Part shown: positions 22,317 to 33,708 of the stretch, piece by piece
How positions within the stretch are numbered: the first letter of the stretch is position 1
Layout: each line of letters begins with the position of its first letter
Source: Paramacrobiotus metropolitanus
Taxonomy: Eukaryota > Tardigrada > Eutardigrada > Parachela > Macrobiotidae
Reading direction: 5' to 3'
NCBI RefSeq assembly: GCF_019649055.1
Contig: NW_026570270.1
Span: 868,001 to 932,000, forward strand
Length of the DNA stretch: 64,000 nucleotides
The notes under the pieces: generated by a model
Database searches by the model: none
What the model was told of the DNA's origin: nothing
The model's input: only the letters and a program-made list of their open reading frames with translations
Translations under genes and position numbers: made by a program

Positions 22317-23256
22317 CAGGTTTTTCAAGCTAACTTTGCAGAAGCTGATATTGCTGAAATATAATGCCGATCCTTGTTCAAAGCGTATTATTGAATGAAC
22401 AAGATGCGGTGTCGGTGTACGCGAAAGGTTTTTGTCTGTAGAGTGCCATTTAAGCGATGGTCTGTTTCCACAAGCGGTGATTTATTTTCTTATTGTGGCA
22501 TAAACGCCGATTTGATAACTCTATTTGTACTTGCACAACAGATTGCTACAACCGCATTATGCCATCATTGGGTTTGTAATAATTTGTTTGGTGTCGTAAA
22601 AGCACTTTAAGGTACGAGTACATTATGCAGCCACCCAGTTTTAAAACCCCCGGTCAGACGCTGCTTCGGAAAACCGTTACAACAGTACGATTTGCCGAGA
22701 ATCCAGTTGCTATCATGCTCTATTATCCGCTCTAACTGAAATACCCAGACCAAGTACGGTATTTACGTACCCAGACCGAGTAAGTACGAATGAAGATGTA
22801 CGAGTATTTTGTCCCCTTTCAATCGATTTTCACAAAACATGATAAAACGAGAAAATCATTATTCACGAATTGCCATTTTAACCACCAAAAACACGTGTTT
22901 ACTCTCTTCTATGCCTTCGATACTGCCAAGAACAGACACTACAATCATTTCCTCTTTGAATTTCAGCACTTGATATAAAACCATCTAAATACCGATCTAC
23001 AGTACAAGGGAATACGTACACAATAATAACATACGGGTAGACTTAAATTTTTATTAAATTCACAGAATAAAAAGCAGCTTAATAAATCTATCACCTGAAA
23101 CGTTCAGGTAAATGCACTACATGTCTCTAATATGAAACATACGCAAAAGAAACCGGGAGTGGAATAATAAACAGGCCCATAACATAAATCACCTGATCTG
23201 TGTCCGACCTAACCTATCTTCAACTACCAAACGACATGCGGGCAATTGATCATCAG
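22317..23256. other. intergenic, no gene seen
   Basis: AT-rich spacer with short frames only. No repeat or RNA gene recognised. Confidence 0.5.
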
Positions 23257-23840
23257 CTTTTAAATAGAATTAGCTAAGCTAATTCCGGTTAACGCAGCGG
23301 AGGCGATCGCAAGGCTGGACGACTTGGTTGACCAGTGTTCAGCCAAGAAAACCCATTAGGGTGTGTCTTGGGATGCATATCCCGATGCTGTATAAGCAAT
23401 GCAGTTTCGGTTGTGGATGTTTCATGTGTAGTGATTGTGCATTTCTGTTAGTGCATTTTCAGTTCCTGTTGTGTTGGAGTAAAGGTTGTTCTCGTGTAAC
23501 AAGTTGTTCTTCCTCCCGCCCACCCTCTTTGGAGAGAGGGGGGGTTATTTTAACAAGGACGGCGGGGCCGGTTGCGCCGGTGTCCCGTGTTCCGGTGCTA
23601 GTGTCTTCACCCAATGCCCAAATAAAATTGAATCGTTACGCGCTGCTGTTGTTCCTACCGTAGACTGCGTTAAGAGCCCATTATTCACTATTGCAGTACT
23701 CCTATATTGCTCTTACACGCCACGCGAGAACACCAAGGTCGGCTCGGAATTTACTTCCTTTGGGCAGTTATGCCGAACATGGCCGGAACCGGCCCCAAGC
23801 CATCACAAACACAAAAAAAACGAAGAAAAAATTTTACGCA
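23257..23840. mobile_element. possible fragment of a tyrosine-recombinase retroelement terminus
   Basis: Positions 23257-23295 match, in inverted orientation, the last ~35 bp of the terminal repeat of the DIRS/PAT-like element at 41675-46108 (about 33 of 35 bases), including the palindromic core GAATTAGCT-AAGCTAATTC. The following ~550 bp is GC-richer than its surroundings and ends in an A-rich tract near 23810, which would suit an element-derived sequence, but it has no similarity I can see to the element's coding part. Extent is uncertain. Confidence 0.4.
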
Positions 23841-24430
23841 GCAAGTGACACATATTAGCGTTTAACATTTCCAAATTTATACCAATTCAAACACTCATAC
23901 ATAACTGTAACAGAGAGACCACTAGAAAGGGGTGTGCCGTGTGTCATAAGCAATACCCGGATTCCTGCGTCCTCTGCATCCAATCCGTACAAGACTGCCG
24001 ATTTTGCTGCTTGCCAGAAGACGTTTCTGTTTTTATGGTTTTGCGTGACAAACAATCAAACACTAGATAAATCATAAATATCGAGAAACTTGACAGTAAC
24101 GGTTTGTGTACTTCGAAATCACGAGAGCAGTGTCACGTTTTTAATGCGAAAACGAATAGAGATCGAGTATTCTCTTGAAAATCAACATTGTTTGCCATCC
24201 AGCAGGTGGTTTGTACTCTGAAAAACAATACTCCGATTACATTTTTAATCTCCGCTTTGACACTGACCTTACTGACTTGTCGAGCAAGTTCGTAAGGGCA
24301 CATGCCAGTATGACGAAGTCAGACGGATGTTTACAAACTGATTGAATTATTAGACAAATTTCAAAGGGAGACTGAACCCACAGTATGACATAGTTTAGCA
24401 GTGGTCGAGAAATTTAGTTACAGACGTAGT
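23841..24430. other. 5' flank of GPCR B
   Basis: No gene. Its distal part shares sequence with the flanks of the related receptors at 33.7 and 36.7 kb. Confidence 0.4.
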
Positions 24431-24600
24431 CTTGTGACGGAGCACGTCTACAGTAAAATGACCTTTGTAAAAGACAGAAGAGAGAACGGACCCTCGAATC
24501 GAATCTTTCACTTTGCAATATGACACCCAAAATAATATTTTGACAGCACATGTTACAGCTACTAACTGCAATCATAGAATGACTGCATAGGTTCCGTAAC
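24430..24600 (+). promoter_or_regulatory. conserved upstream cassette shared by three receptor loci
   Basis: A block containing TCGAATC, TTTGCAATA, GACACCCAAAAT and neighbouring bases recurs upstream of the receptor at 33709 (33390-33480, same orientation) and near the relic at 36656 (about 35980-36150, inverted). Includes AAAGGTCA in reverse orientation at 24459-24466. Conservation may be due to duplication alone. Confidence 0.45.
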
Positions 24601-24739
24601 ATTAGGTCGAAGAACGTTCGTATTTCCAAATTCCACGGTTTTCCGGCACAAAAGTTTTAAAGCTCCTCAAGCCGGAGCTTTTGTTTAGATTCATTTTATT
24701 AGCACGCGTACAACTCGGCAGTTTTCTATTACGTCATAT

Positions 24740-25714
24740 ATGGCTTTTTTTAACAACACCACGGCTCAGAACGCCAGCCAGCCGGCCGCTGCACAACTGG
24801 GCTGGACACCGTTACTGCTGGCATCCACAACCATCTCCTGTGCGTCCTTCACCTGCAACGCCATCATGCTGCTTCTCCAGTTCCTACCGCAGACACTGGT
24901 CACATCTTTCACCATCTACCTCATCGCCATCTCCATCGGGAATATTTTATGGCTGGTCGGCGTGCGGCCGCTCGCTGTTTACAGCTCGATTACGGGCGTA
25001 TGGCCTGGAGGTCACGGCGTGTGTGCAACGTACACGTATTTCCAGTTCGTTATCAGTCAAATACCCGTACTCATCCATGTCCTCATCTCTCTCAACCGTC
25101 TCTGGGCAGTCAGCTATCCCGCATCGTACCGGCAGTTCCATCATAAAAAGATGGCAGTTCTACTTTGTCTAGCAACTGTGGCATACGTCCACGTCGTGCA
25201 TTTTACCATGTTTTTACTTGAGTTCTTTCACTACAGTCCAGCTGTTAAACCGAGTGGTTGCCAGCCGGGTGCCGGAGGGATACTCAACTGGCGACGGGTC
25301 GACATCATCATCCATCGCATCATTCCTCTTTTTCTGGTTTTGGGTATCTATATCTATATAATCTTTAAACGCTGGATGAAGAAACACGAGCAACAGGCTG
25401 TAAATCCAGCGTCCAGCCAAAATGCTACAGCTAGTACCAAAGCTGCGGGAGAAGCCGGTGGTGTAGAAAGGTTAGCAGGGATCATGCAAGCAGGACGACG
25501 TCGTTCGCTAATCAAGCGGCGTCAAGTGAAGCCCTTCATTATCCTGACTGCTACGTCAATAACGGTTTTCATTTGCTGGGTCCCGTCGGATGTTTACTGG
25601 GCACTGACTTATCTGAACTTTCGACTGCCCTATTGGGTATTTAATATAACATCGACGTTGTACTCTCTGCAAATGTTTTTTGACCCCATAATGTGGCTGA
25701 TCAGTCTACGATAA
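24740..25714 (+). CDS. orphan rhodopsin-like GPCR B, intact
   Basis: Intronless, 324 aa. The N-terminus MAFFNNTTAQNASQP has N-glycosylation sites. TM1 about 24-48, TM2 55-77, TM3 95-118 after GVCATYTY (Cys for the TM3-ECL2 disulphide; partner in SGCQPGAGG), LNRLWAVSYP at the DRY position, TM4 134-158, TM5 185-207, a basic third loop ending RRRQVKPF, TM6 with ICWVPSD (CWxP), TM7 ending FFDPIMWLISLR-stop. NRxW replaces DRY and DPxxW replaces NPxxY, and there is no helix 8 or tail. Expansion in clusters and intronless structure suggest a chemoreceptor-like, lineage-specific family. Ligand and G-protein are not predictable. Closest relatives in the window are E and F. Confidence 0.88.
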   Translation: MAFFNNTTAQNASQPAAAQLGWTPLLLASTTISCASFTCNAIMLLLQFLPQTLVTSFTIYLIAISIGNILWLVGVRPLAVYSSITGVWPGGHGVCATYTYFQFVISQIPVLIHVLISLNRLWAVSYPASYRQFHHKKMAVLLCLATVAYVHVVHFTMFLLEFFHYSPAVKPSGCQPGAGGILNWRRVDIIIHRIIPLFLVLGIYIYIIFKRWMKKHEQQAVNPASSQNATASTKAAGEAGGVERLAGIMQAGRRRSLIKRRQVKPFIILTATSITVFICWVPSDVYWALTYLNFRLPYWVFNITSTLYSLQMFFDPIMWLISLR

Positions 25715-27008
25715 CAGTACCCCGTGCATTTTACTCGAAAAGATGTTTTATTGGGTTATTCAAATCAACGTTGGTTAAACACAAGATCACTTAAGCACTG
25801 GTTAAACGCCAGATCACGCAGTACAAGTATTTCTTTTCCGCATATAATACACTTCGTCCAAGACTCCAAACTCTTACCGCTACAGAACGTTTCGTGAACG
25901 CAAGCAGCATTGCCTTGCATTAAAGCGACATTAAACATATTTATAGATTAGGTGCATTTTTTAAAGTTGAATAATGTATTGTCTTAATGATTTGTCAATT
26001 TCGAATAGCAAGAGTTTTTTCTTGTGAAATAAATACAATAGATCACACGTTAATGAAGATTTTGTCCATGAAAACATGTTCTTGAAATGGGTCGATTTAA
26101 ATGATCAAAGAGGTAGAACGCGCTATACGTTATGGACACCCTACCGGACTCTGACGGCATATCCGAAGTGATTTTGGTGTAACTTTGAATGTCATTTGCT
26201 GTTACCGCATACGATAATTGGCATGCCGCAGTTTATGGTAATGCAAAATTTTCTAACATTGTCTGTGGGTGCCAAGTACAGATATAACGCAACCATTTCA
26301 GGAATCAGCACCCCAGACTTTCTATCTGGAACAATAATAGCGACACCGAATGTGTTTTGAGCATGCCGCTCTTAATTTGTGAAAGACTAATCATGTACGT
26401 AATTTAATCGACTGCTCCTTCTGCCTTTGGTTCAGATCAATCGGGGATGAAATTCGTTAATCGTTAATAAGAACTAAAGATGCTGCTAACGTTCAAAGAC
26501 ATCGTGCGATCAAAAATGATCAAAAATCAGTGCTTAGAACCTAAGTAGGGTAAGTAATTAAACCGTAAGCGAAGTGGAAACAAGTTCTCGATCTCATATT
26601 GTAGTGGGCTACTGGGCTCAGTGGGCTAAATGGGCTACCTGCTCTGATTCGAATTTAATTAAATTAATTAAATTAAATTAAATTAAATTAGTAATGTCTA
26701 AACACGATGCTTCAAAATCTACGCGTATACGGCGTATTTAATTAATAAATTGCACACATTTCGAATTGCAATACAATGAATGATGCAAGCAAAAGCAGTT
26801 AAAAAGCCAATATCACGATACCATGGGCGACACGCTTTTAAGGTGTGGCTAACAAAGCCTGGACCAACGTAATGCATCTTAATGTAAATTTACTGGCGCT
26901 TTGACCTAACCTTTAAACGCTTGATTTTTCTTTTTCGGCATTACCATAGGATAGTTTTGGGATAATCAGGGGCGCTGAAGAGAACTAAGTGGTATTACTC
27001 AAGCTCTT
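25715..27008. other. intergenic between convergent GPCRs B and C
   Basis: No gene. Includes a TGGGCTA-rich stretch (about 26604-26640) and an (AATTA)n-like microsatellite (26652-26690). Confidence 0.55.
26652..26690. repeat. AATTA-type AT microsatellite
   Basis: Repeating AATTAA/AAATT units. Confidence 0.75.
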
Positions 27009-27974
27009 TTACTTCAGGCTTAAAAGCCACATAAGCGGGTCAAAAATTGTTTGCAGAGCCGTCAGAATAATGCTGACGTTGAAAGCCCAGAAAGGCATTT
27101 GGATGCCGGCGTAGAGCATTGCCCAGTAGATATCGGCGGGAAGCCAGCAAACCAGCACGCTAAGCGTCGTCATCGTCAGGACCAGAAACGGTTTGACCTT
27201 TCTTTGCCGAGCATACTTCCTTCTCAGTCGGCGAGACCTCACTCCCTCTGTGGCACTTGCCTTCGTCTCGCTGCCACTAACTCCTTGGCTCGTTCCAGCG
27301 TTGCTATCATTATTAACCGCCCGCCTGTTCTTCCAGCGCGTCACTGTCATGTAAATATAAATCCCGATCACCAGCAGCAGCGGAATAAACCGGTGCAGAA
27401 CGATATCCGCGCGTCGCCACTCCAGAATGCCTCCCGCGCCGGGTTGGCAGTTGTTGTGTCGGCCGGGCGGACTGTAGTAGAAGAATTCCAGCAAGAAGAG
27501 GGGGAAGTGCACAAGATGGACATAAGCTACCGTCCCCAGACACAGTAACGCCGCCGTCTTTTGGCTGTGGTGTCGCCGGTACGAGTGAGGATACTGGAAA
27601 GCCCATAGACGGTTCACCGAGATGAGGACGTGCAGGAATACCGGGATCTGCGTGATGACAAACTGTACGTACATGTACAGGATACATACGGGTTGGCCGC
27701 CGGGCCAGGCGCCCCGGACAGTGTTGATTACGGCGATGACCCGCATCACGGCCAAACCGGGAAGATTACTGATGCAGATGAAAATCAGGTAAATGGTGAA
27801 GGAGGTTAAGCGCATTCGCGGTGACAGTTGTAGCAGCAGTATACCTATGTTTAGAATGACGGCGATGGCAGCAATGGCGGTCAAGAAGCCAAGTATGGGA
27901 TTCCATCCGGGTCGGGTGCCGCCAGACTGCGTGGCATTAAACTGGCGAAATGTTGTGTTATTAGCGGCATCCAT
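27009..27974 (-). CDS. orphan rhodopsin-like GPCR C, intact
   Basis: Intronless, 321 aa from ATG 27974 (MDAANNTTFRQFNAT, the family's N-glycosylated start); an in-frame ATG at 28046 would add 24 residues but does not match relatives. Seven hydrophobic segments; PVCILYMY at TM3, VNRLWAFQYP at the DRY position, NNCQPGAGG in ECL2, long basic third loop (RSRRLRRKYARQRKVKPF), VCWLPAD in TM6 and IFDPLMWLLSLK-stop. Same tail-less layout as the family. Diverges head-to-head from D, so the 1.5 kb between them probably holds both promoters; AAAGGTCA lies at 28366 (392 bp upstream). Confidence 0.88.
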   Translation of the reverse strand: MDAANNTTFRQFNATQSGGTRPGWNPILGFLTAIAAIAVILNIGILLLQLSPRMRLTSFTIYLIFICISNLPGLAVMRVIAVINTVRGAWPGGQPVCILYMYVQFVITQIPVFLHVLISVNRLWAFQYPHSYRRHHSQKTAALLCLGTVAYVHLVHFPLFLLEFFYYSPPGRHNNCQPGAGGILEWRRADIVLHRFIPLLLVIGIYIYMTVTRWKNRRAVNNDSNAGTSQGVSGSETKASATEGVRSRRLRRKYARQRKVKPFLVLTMTTLSVLVCWLPADIYWAMLYAGIQMPFWAFNVSIILTALQTIFDPLMWLLSLK

Positions 27975-29156
27975 CAGAAACAGGTTTTTTTCAAATATTG
28001 ATAAACAAACGGGAATGCACTGATATTTGTAGATGGATGGTGACAATCTCGAGCTCCAAATATACAGTAACTGCCGTCTTTAGTAGAGACAAAAGGATCG
28101 CGGAAACTGATTTGTAATTTTAATTGTGCTCAAATGAATTTCGATGTTTGCATCAGACCCTGGATTCCGGAATATGAGGATGTAATCCAAATGAACCATG
28201 AGAAAGGAAGTTAATTTCCTGTATGAATTAACAGAAAAGATAACAGCCTACACATGACGCGCGTGGACATTTACTGCGCTTGTCTGTCTGAGAATCAATG
28301 AGATTTGCGGTAATATTCCAGGCCAAATAACAAGACATTCAACGACGACTGCCATGCTATAATTATGACCTTTTTGATGCTTACGCAATAACATATCAAA
28401 ACAATAGATGCAATCCGAAAACAAGAAAAAAACCAGCTGGTGATCGCTTTGTGCGGGAATCAAAGAAAACCGACCTTATGACGCACTACGCCGCCGATAA
28501 GAAAAGAAAGTAATCCGCTCACTTCTGCTCGTTTGCATAAGTCTTACGTATACGTAGATGTAGAGTGTAGAGATATCGCAATTGCAAGGCTAACCGCTTG
28601 GCGTACGCAATCGATTTCCTGCTTATGCACTGGGATACGGTCAAGACTACAACGGAGGTATCTGTCTCCGCATTTGTCAGTTCATTTTTAACCAGCTCCT
28701 CCCAGCAAGAATTCTATTATGTGGTTACATCATTAATTGGATCGTTTAGTGGCAGTTGCCGGTGCCGACGTAAACAAGCCTATCGGAAAGGAGGTAAACC
28801 ATATTTCTTTTAAAAGCTGTCCAATATTCCGGCATATTTGAAAAGGCAGCATTCAACGGTACGATACCAGTATCCGGGACAACCGAGATTCTGTAAAGTA
28901 GCCGTAATTACGGCAGTCATGGCAAGCAAAAGTATGTAGCGGTTAAAGGTCATCCTGACGCTGTTCTCATGTTAACACTCGAACAGTGGCTGGCCAAACT
29001 ACTTTCGCGGACCACCTATTCCAGACATCCGATCCATCGTCTCCAGCACTCTTATAACAACAATCGTGCACGGTTTTTCGCTTCCTGGAAAAGTGATAGT
29101 GGCGTAAGCGCTTGTATAATCAAGCTAATTAACGCGTTAACACAAGTTAGCAGCGT

Positions 29157-29192
29157 GCAAATCCGTACAACGAGCTCGTTGTACGGATTTGC
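29157..29192. repeat. perfect 36-bp palindrome (first of twin pair)
   Basis: Left arm GCAAATCCGTACAACGAG (29157-29174) is followed without spacer by its exact reverse complement. The paralogous site near 40085 has only the left arm. Confidence 0.97.
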
Positions 29193-29202
29193 AAATTAGG
29201 TT

Positions 29203-29240
29203 AGCTGAACAAATTAGGCTCGAGCCTAATTTGTTCAGCT
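29203..29240. repeat. perfect 38-bp palindrome (second of twin pair)
   Basis: Left arm AGCTGAACAAATTAGGCTC (29203-29221) followed without spacer by its exact reverse complement. The paralogous site near 40105 has only the right arm. Ten bases separate it from the first palindrome. Confidence 0.97.
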
Positions 29241-29492
29241 CATCCCTGAATCAGCGGAATATAAGACGACGGTCATGTGATAGATGGGCTGGAATGCTGG
29301 CATCAATTTCCTGATTTCTAACGGCTAAATGTCACCGGATTTTGGAATACGGTAAGAGGATTTAACTGCATACCGCAGTATAGGACAAGGTCATGGTTCT
29401 ATTGCAGATACATTCCGTAAAATCGTCTACGTGGACGTTGACCTTTCATTAGAGTTCTCCTAATTGTCCTACAGTGAACCGGTAGCTGAATA

Positions 29493-30461
29493 ATGAATTC
29501 CACTAGCAACACTACAATTACCTTCAACACCACTCAGCCGGCAGCTGCACCATCAGGCTGGACGCCCGTCCTGGTCATGATGGCCCTCATTGCTGGTATC
29601 TCATTTTCATTAAACGCCGTCATGCTCCTGCTACAGTTCCTCCCGCAAACCCGCATCACATCCTTCACCGTGTACCTGATTGCCATATCCATTGGAAATC
29701 TCGGCTATTTAGCCATCGTCCGGCCGATCGGGATTATGACCACCGCAACGGGAGCATTCCCCGGCGGTTTGGCATTATGTATGTTTTACATGTACGTGCA
29801 GTTTGTCATCTGTCAATTGCCGGTACTGGTGCACGCCCTCATCTCCATCAACCGGTTCTGGGCGATCAGGTACCCCGTATCCTACCGGCATCGTCATCAT
29901 AAAAAGATGGCCATTTCGTTGTGCGCCGGCGTGCTGCTGTACGTCCACGTGGTGCAGTTTCCTATGCTCATGGTGGAATACTTAAGTATCAGCCCTATCA
30001 AGGAAGGTTGCCAGGTGACCAGCGCCTCGTGGATGCCCTGGCGCATCGCCGATATCGTTCTGCATCGCTTCGTGCCGCTGATTCTAGTCATCGGAATTTA
30101 CATCTACATTATTGTCACGAAATGGAAAAAGAAGCGTGCTGTTGATCACCACGAAATGAGCGCCGTCTCCACGCAGAATGGCACAGTTTTCACGAAGGCA
30201 GATATTGTCGAGGATGATGATGAAAGGGCCGCCGAAAAGAAACCCAAAGGGAAGAAGTCCCCAGGGAAGAAGCGGCAGGTTAAGCCGTTTATCGTACTAA
30301 CGATGACCTCAGTTTCCGTGCTGCTGTGCTGGATTCCGCGGATGTGTATTGGACGATGCTGTACGTGGGATTCCGCCTGGCTGGGCCTACACAATAATCA
30401 GTACTTTATACAGTCTGCAAATGATTTTCGACCCTCTGATGTGGATGATTAGCCTGAAATA
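29493..30461 (+). pseudogene. orphan rhodopsin-like GPCR D, frame broken in TM6-TM7
   Basis: Intronless. TM1-TM6 are open from ATG 29493 (MNSTSNTTITFNTT). Landmarks: ALCMFYMY, INRFWAIRYP at the DRY position, KEGCQVTS in ECL2, acidic/basic third loop, LCWIP in TM6. Just after LCWIP a G is missing (CCGCG at about 30337 where the paralogue has CCGGCG) and roughly four further bases are missing near 30375, so the frame ends at 30452 rather than giving FDPLMWMISLK; the expected stop is 30459-30461. More than one lesion makes decay more likely than a single sequencing error, yet the rest is well kept. Closest relative is H. Confidence 0.75.
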
Positions 30462-30778
30462 ACCGAGTAGTGCTATACTGTATTATAATTTATAAGTACC
30501 TAGTTCGTAAATTTGCTGATCGAGTATTGCTGTCTACTTTTGGCTGGCGAACCTTATCAGAATCTTAGTGGCTAATGGTGGCTCTTTCAGCTGTGCACAC
30601 AATAATTACGGGTCGTTAATAATGCGTTCCTTTAGGTTTCTCGCGGATCTTTCCGTAACACCTGTGTCGTTTGAGGCACCTCACATACAGTACATGAAAA
30701 ATTTTTGCACTTGATAGCGTGAATAAAAGTGTTCGTTTGTATCATATTCTCATTCGATTTGAAACAGTAATAGTCGTT
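30462..30778. other. 3' flank of GPCR D
   Basis: Holds at about 30620-30700 a single, diverged copy of the host sequence that flanks the retrotransposon on both sides at 41.5 and 46.1 kb. Confidence 0.6.
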
Positions 30779-31472
30779 TACCTGAATTAGCGATCGTACA
30801 ACTGAGATCCATCCGCGGAAGGCGAAAGTCCCTTCGGTCGGTAATTAGGAAGAAACTCCTAAATGAGTGTGACATTCAGACTTCTTCTGTCAGCGAAGTA
30901 GACAAGAGATGGCAATGTGTTTTAGGTCGAAAGCTTTGGTAGTAGCCATAAGGCGGACCAGTGAAAAAGTAGCTGTCTGTTGGCCGCTTAACAGAATATC
31001 GTTTGGACTGCTAAAATCCAGGTTTGGCTGCAACTGCTGCAAGAACGATAAATAAAATTGTCAGGCTGACGTTATTACGTACGAGTTACGACAACGCTTA
31101 ACGGTTTCGGTCACCATTTTTGCAGCCACGGCCCACGAGGTGTTTCCATATCCAGTCTCATCAGTGACCCCGGTGCGTGTCGTGTTAAGCCCTTGCGAAC
31201 AATAGACAATCCTTTAAGGTTAGTGCGGGCGCTTCCATTAACAATCGAAATCGAGGGACTGGTTGACACCATCACAGGCGCTGTACTGGGCGTGGTCACA
31301 TTTAATTTGGAATTCGGCATTCAATTTGTCCACCATTGCTGTTGGTAAACCGGTTGGACGAAATGCACAGCTCATAGAGAGTCTCAACAAACATCGGTCC
31401 TTCACAAATATCGCCTCAGTTGACTGGGGATACTCAATATTTTCCAGTTGGACCAAAGCACCATCAGACTAG
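30779..31472 (-). pseudogene. lactonohydrolase-like relic, copy 4
   Basis: Homologous to exons 2 and 3 of copies 1 and 2: blocks equivalent to FHEGPVFVETTNELYFSS, SLMRLNIETLVATK, SSPNDVVLSDQYDGYFFTDPPYG and RPNGLSPSLDGSRLYVANSG can be followed, but with multiple stops, frame changes and degraded splice sites. No signal exon or final exon seen. Lies inside the GPCR cluster, which shows the two families have been shuffled together. Confidence 0.8.
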
Positions 31473-33390
31473 TGATGCGTTAATCTGCAAGTGTGAAGGT
31501 TCGTATGTGACACTAACTGTGCTAAGCCAGCGCTAGACTTTATACACGAAGTTTATACGTATCGACGTCGAGTTTCTACGAGTATCATGTAACCGGTTTA
31601 GCACGTAATTTTGCGTTTTGTCAGCACTAATTGTGAAAAACCCATTAAAGTCGCTGGTTTTAAAGTCAATGTTCCAGAATGCCGAATTATGTATAATGCC
31701 GATACATGTCCTGCCCGTAATTCTTAGTTGAACAAGGTGCAGTGTGAGTAAGCGATGGTTTTTGTCTGTAAAGTGCCATTCAGCGATAGTTAACTGTTTT
31801 CATAAACGGGGATTGTTTTCATGTTCAAATTTCATAATTATGTCTATTGTAACTTATTTCACACAGACTGTTGTAACAACACTATGCGAGTTTTGGTTTT
31901 AATCGTTAGATGGCATAAACGCACTTTAAGGCACGTTATGCAGTTGATCAGTTTTTAAATCCAAAGGTCAATACTTTATCAAAAACGGATGCAGTCACTG
32001 CATCGCTTATCGACAAACATAAATTACGTACCATATGTGCTCCGCGCTAATAATTTCAAATATGTAGATTGATTGTAGCCTCCCTGTAAATATTTTGGTA
32101 TACGAACGTTAACAGTTTTCCACTCGTAAGTTTAATGTTGCTGTCGTCTTTAATTAATCAATTAACATGCCACAAGCGATACATTCATTATATTTGCTTT
32201 GTTTCATGCTGTCACGAAGCGTTCCCTTAACTGACCCGTTTTCCAATTTTACGACCATTAAGGGTACAGGGCACATCTTAGAATCGATACTGACATGCAA
32301 TAATACTCATTCTCACCAATTAAAAGCAGCATAATAAACTTACTGACAGAAACATTTGCAGCTATGTCTGATGCGCATTTAATACTGTAGTAAAATATTA
32401 GACTACAAAAGAAACTTCGAGTATCAATTCGAAGTTTCGATTTCGAGAACTTTCGATTTAAAGTATTAAAATCCGTTGGCAAACACTCGTAGGATATTTA
32501 AGTACGTACCTGTAAATCAAAGCATCTAGAGAATGTGATTCAAATTCTGTCACCTGAGTATCTTATTTTGCGTACAGTAAGCGATATCGTTTTTCGCGGT
32601 AAGGTAAAGAGTGCATTCCATCGAATATCGGTACTGTTTGCTGTGCAGCTATTACGAAGACTCAGACATTCCCGTATCTTTCCAACGCCAGTTGGTTTTT
32701 TGTGCATAATGCGCAGTAGATAACGACGGGTAACGTGTCATCACGATCCGGAACTTATCTGCGCTCGAATGGTCAAAACAACTATACCGCACGTATTCAA
32801 GATACCGCGCTGCACAGCTCCGTTTTCTAACATACCCGTCCTTATCTCTATGAATCATAACTTATGCACCATAGTGCGCTGCACTGGCCGTATACCAGCC
32901 AACAGAGAAAGATGTCTGACTTTTCGTATTAACGCCTTCTGAAAAATATAACTCCGGTTTCTTTTTTAATTTCCGTTTTGCCTCTGACGTTAGCGTCTTA
33001 GCGATCCGTGGAATAGCTGAGAATGAGCGCCCCGGAATGCCTGCGACCCCATGTCGTGCGAGTAGTTGTCCTTGGCGAAATATGAGTCATCAATGAGGCT
33101 TAAGTAAGAATAACGATGTTTGTAAACCGATTAAATTATTAAGCTACGTAAATTATTCGGCATGGCGAAGTCGGAATAATGTTTACAACCTGATTAAACT
33201 TCTAAGGTGATTAAATTAATAGGCATGAGGAAGTCGGCATGGAGCTTTGAAACTGATAAATTATTAAGGTGAATATTAAGCTTAAGGTAGACAGCATCGA
33301 CAAAGTGGCATACTGCGGAAATCGTTAGAGGTATCCCTTTACAGACCCAGTCTGGCGACAGGGTCTTCATCTCACGATGGCATTTCCTAA
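31473..33390. other. intergenic, no gene seen
   Basis: AT-rich. Contains a quasi-palindrome at 32411-32438 (GAAACTTCGA / TCGAAGTTTC) and an AAAGGTCA at 31973. The part from about 33100 resembles flanks of GPCRs B and F. Confidence 0.5.
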
Positions 33391-33708
33391 AAAAAAGCTG
33401 TAACTGGTTTCTCGAATCCAACATTTGTCTTTGCAATACGATACTCAAAACATTGTGATAGCAAATTTTACCGGTCAAATTAGATTCCTACCCTAGAGCG
33501 AATGGATTATATAAACTCGTGGGTTGTAACAATGAGCAGAACTGCGAGTGTAGAACATTGGGCTTTTCCGATTTCGAGATATACTCAATAAATAATATTC
33601 TTTAGCTTTTAAGTTATTGTGAAATTTATACTAATTACATGCAACCGCTGTATCGGACTACGATAATACTCCCAATTGTGCAATATACTAAAGCAGCAGC
33701 CTAATATT

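Larger units (their letters stand above)
28047..29492. promoter_or_regulatory. shared 5' region of divergent GPCRs C and D
   Basis: No gene. Conserved with 38870-40372. AAAGGTCA motifs at 28366, 28945 and 29439 (the last 54 bp upstream of D; an equivalent sits 53 bp upstream of H). Contains the twin perfect palindromes at 29157-29240. Confidence 0.5.
26990..30720 (+). repeat. segmental duplication, copy 1 (divergent GPCR pair C/D)
   Basis: The head-to-head receptors C (-) and D (+), their 1.5-kb shared 5' region and 3' flanks are matched in order and orientation at about 38010-41640 (G/H). Copy 1 is better preserved. Confidence 0.85.

Noticed and set aside
23328-23848. Overlapping plus-strand frames of 111 and 120 codons
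   Set aside because: Low-complexity, no domain recognised, and the stretch begins with a retroelement-terminus match, so more likely noncoding element DNA.
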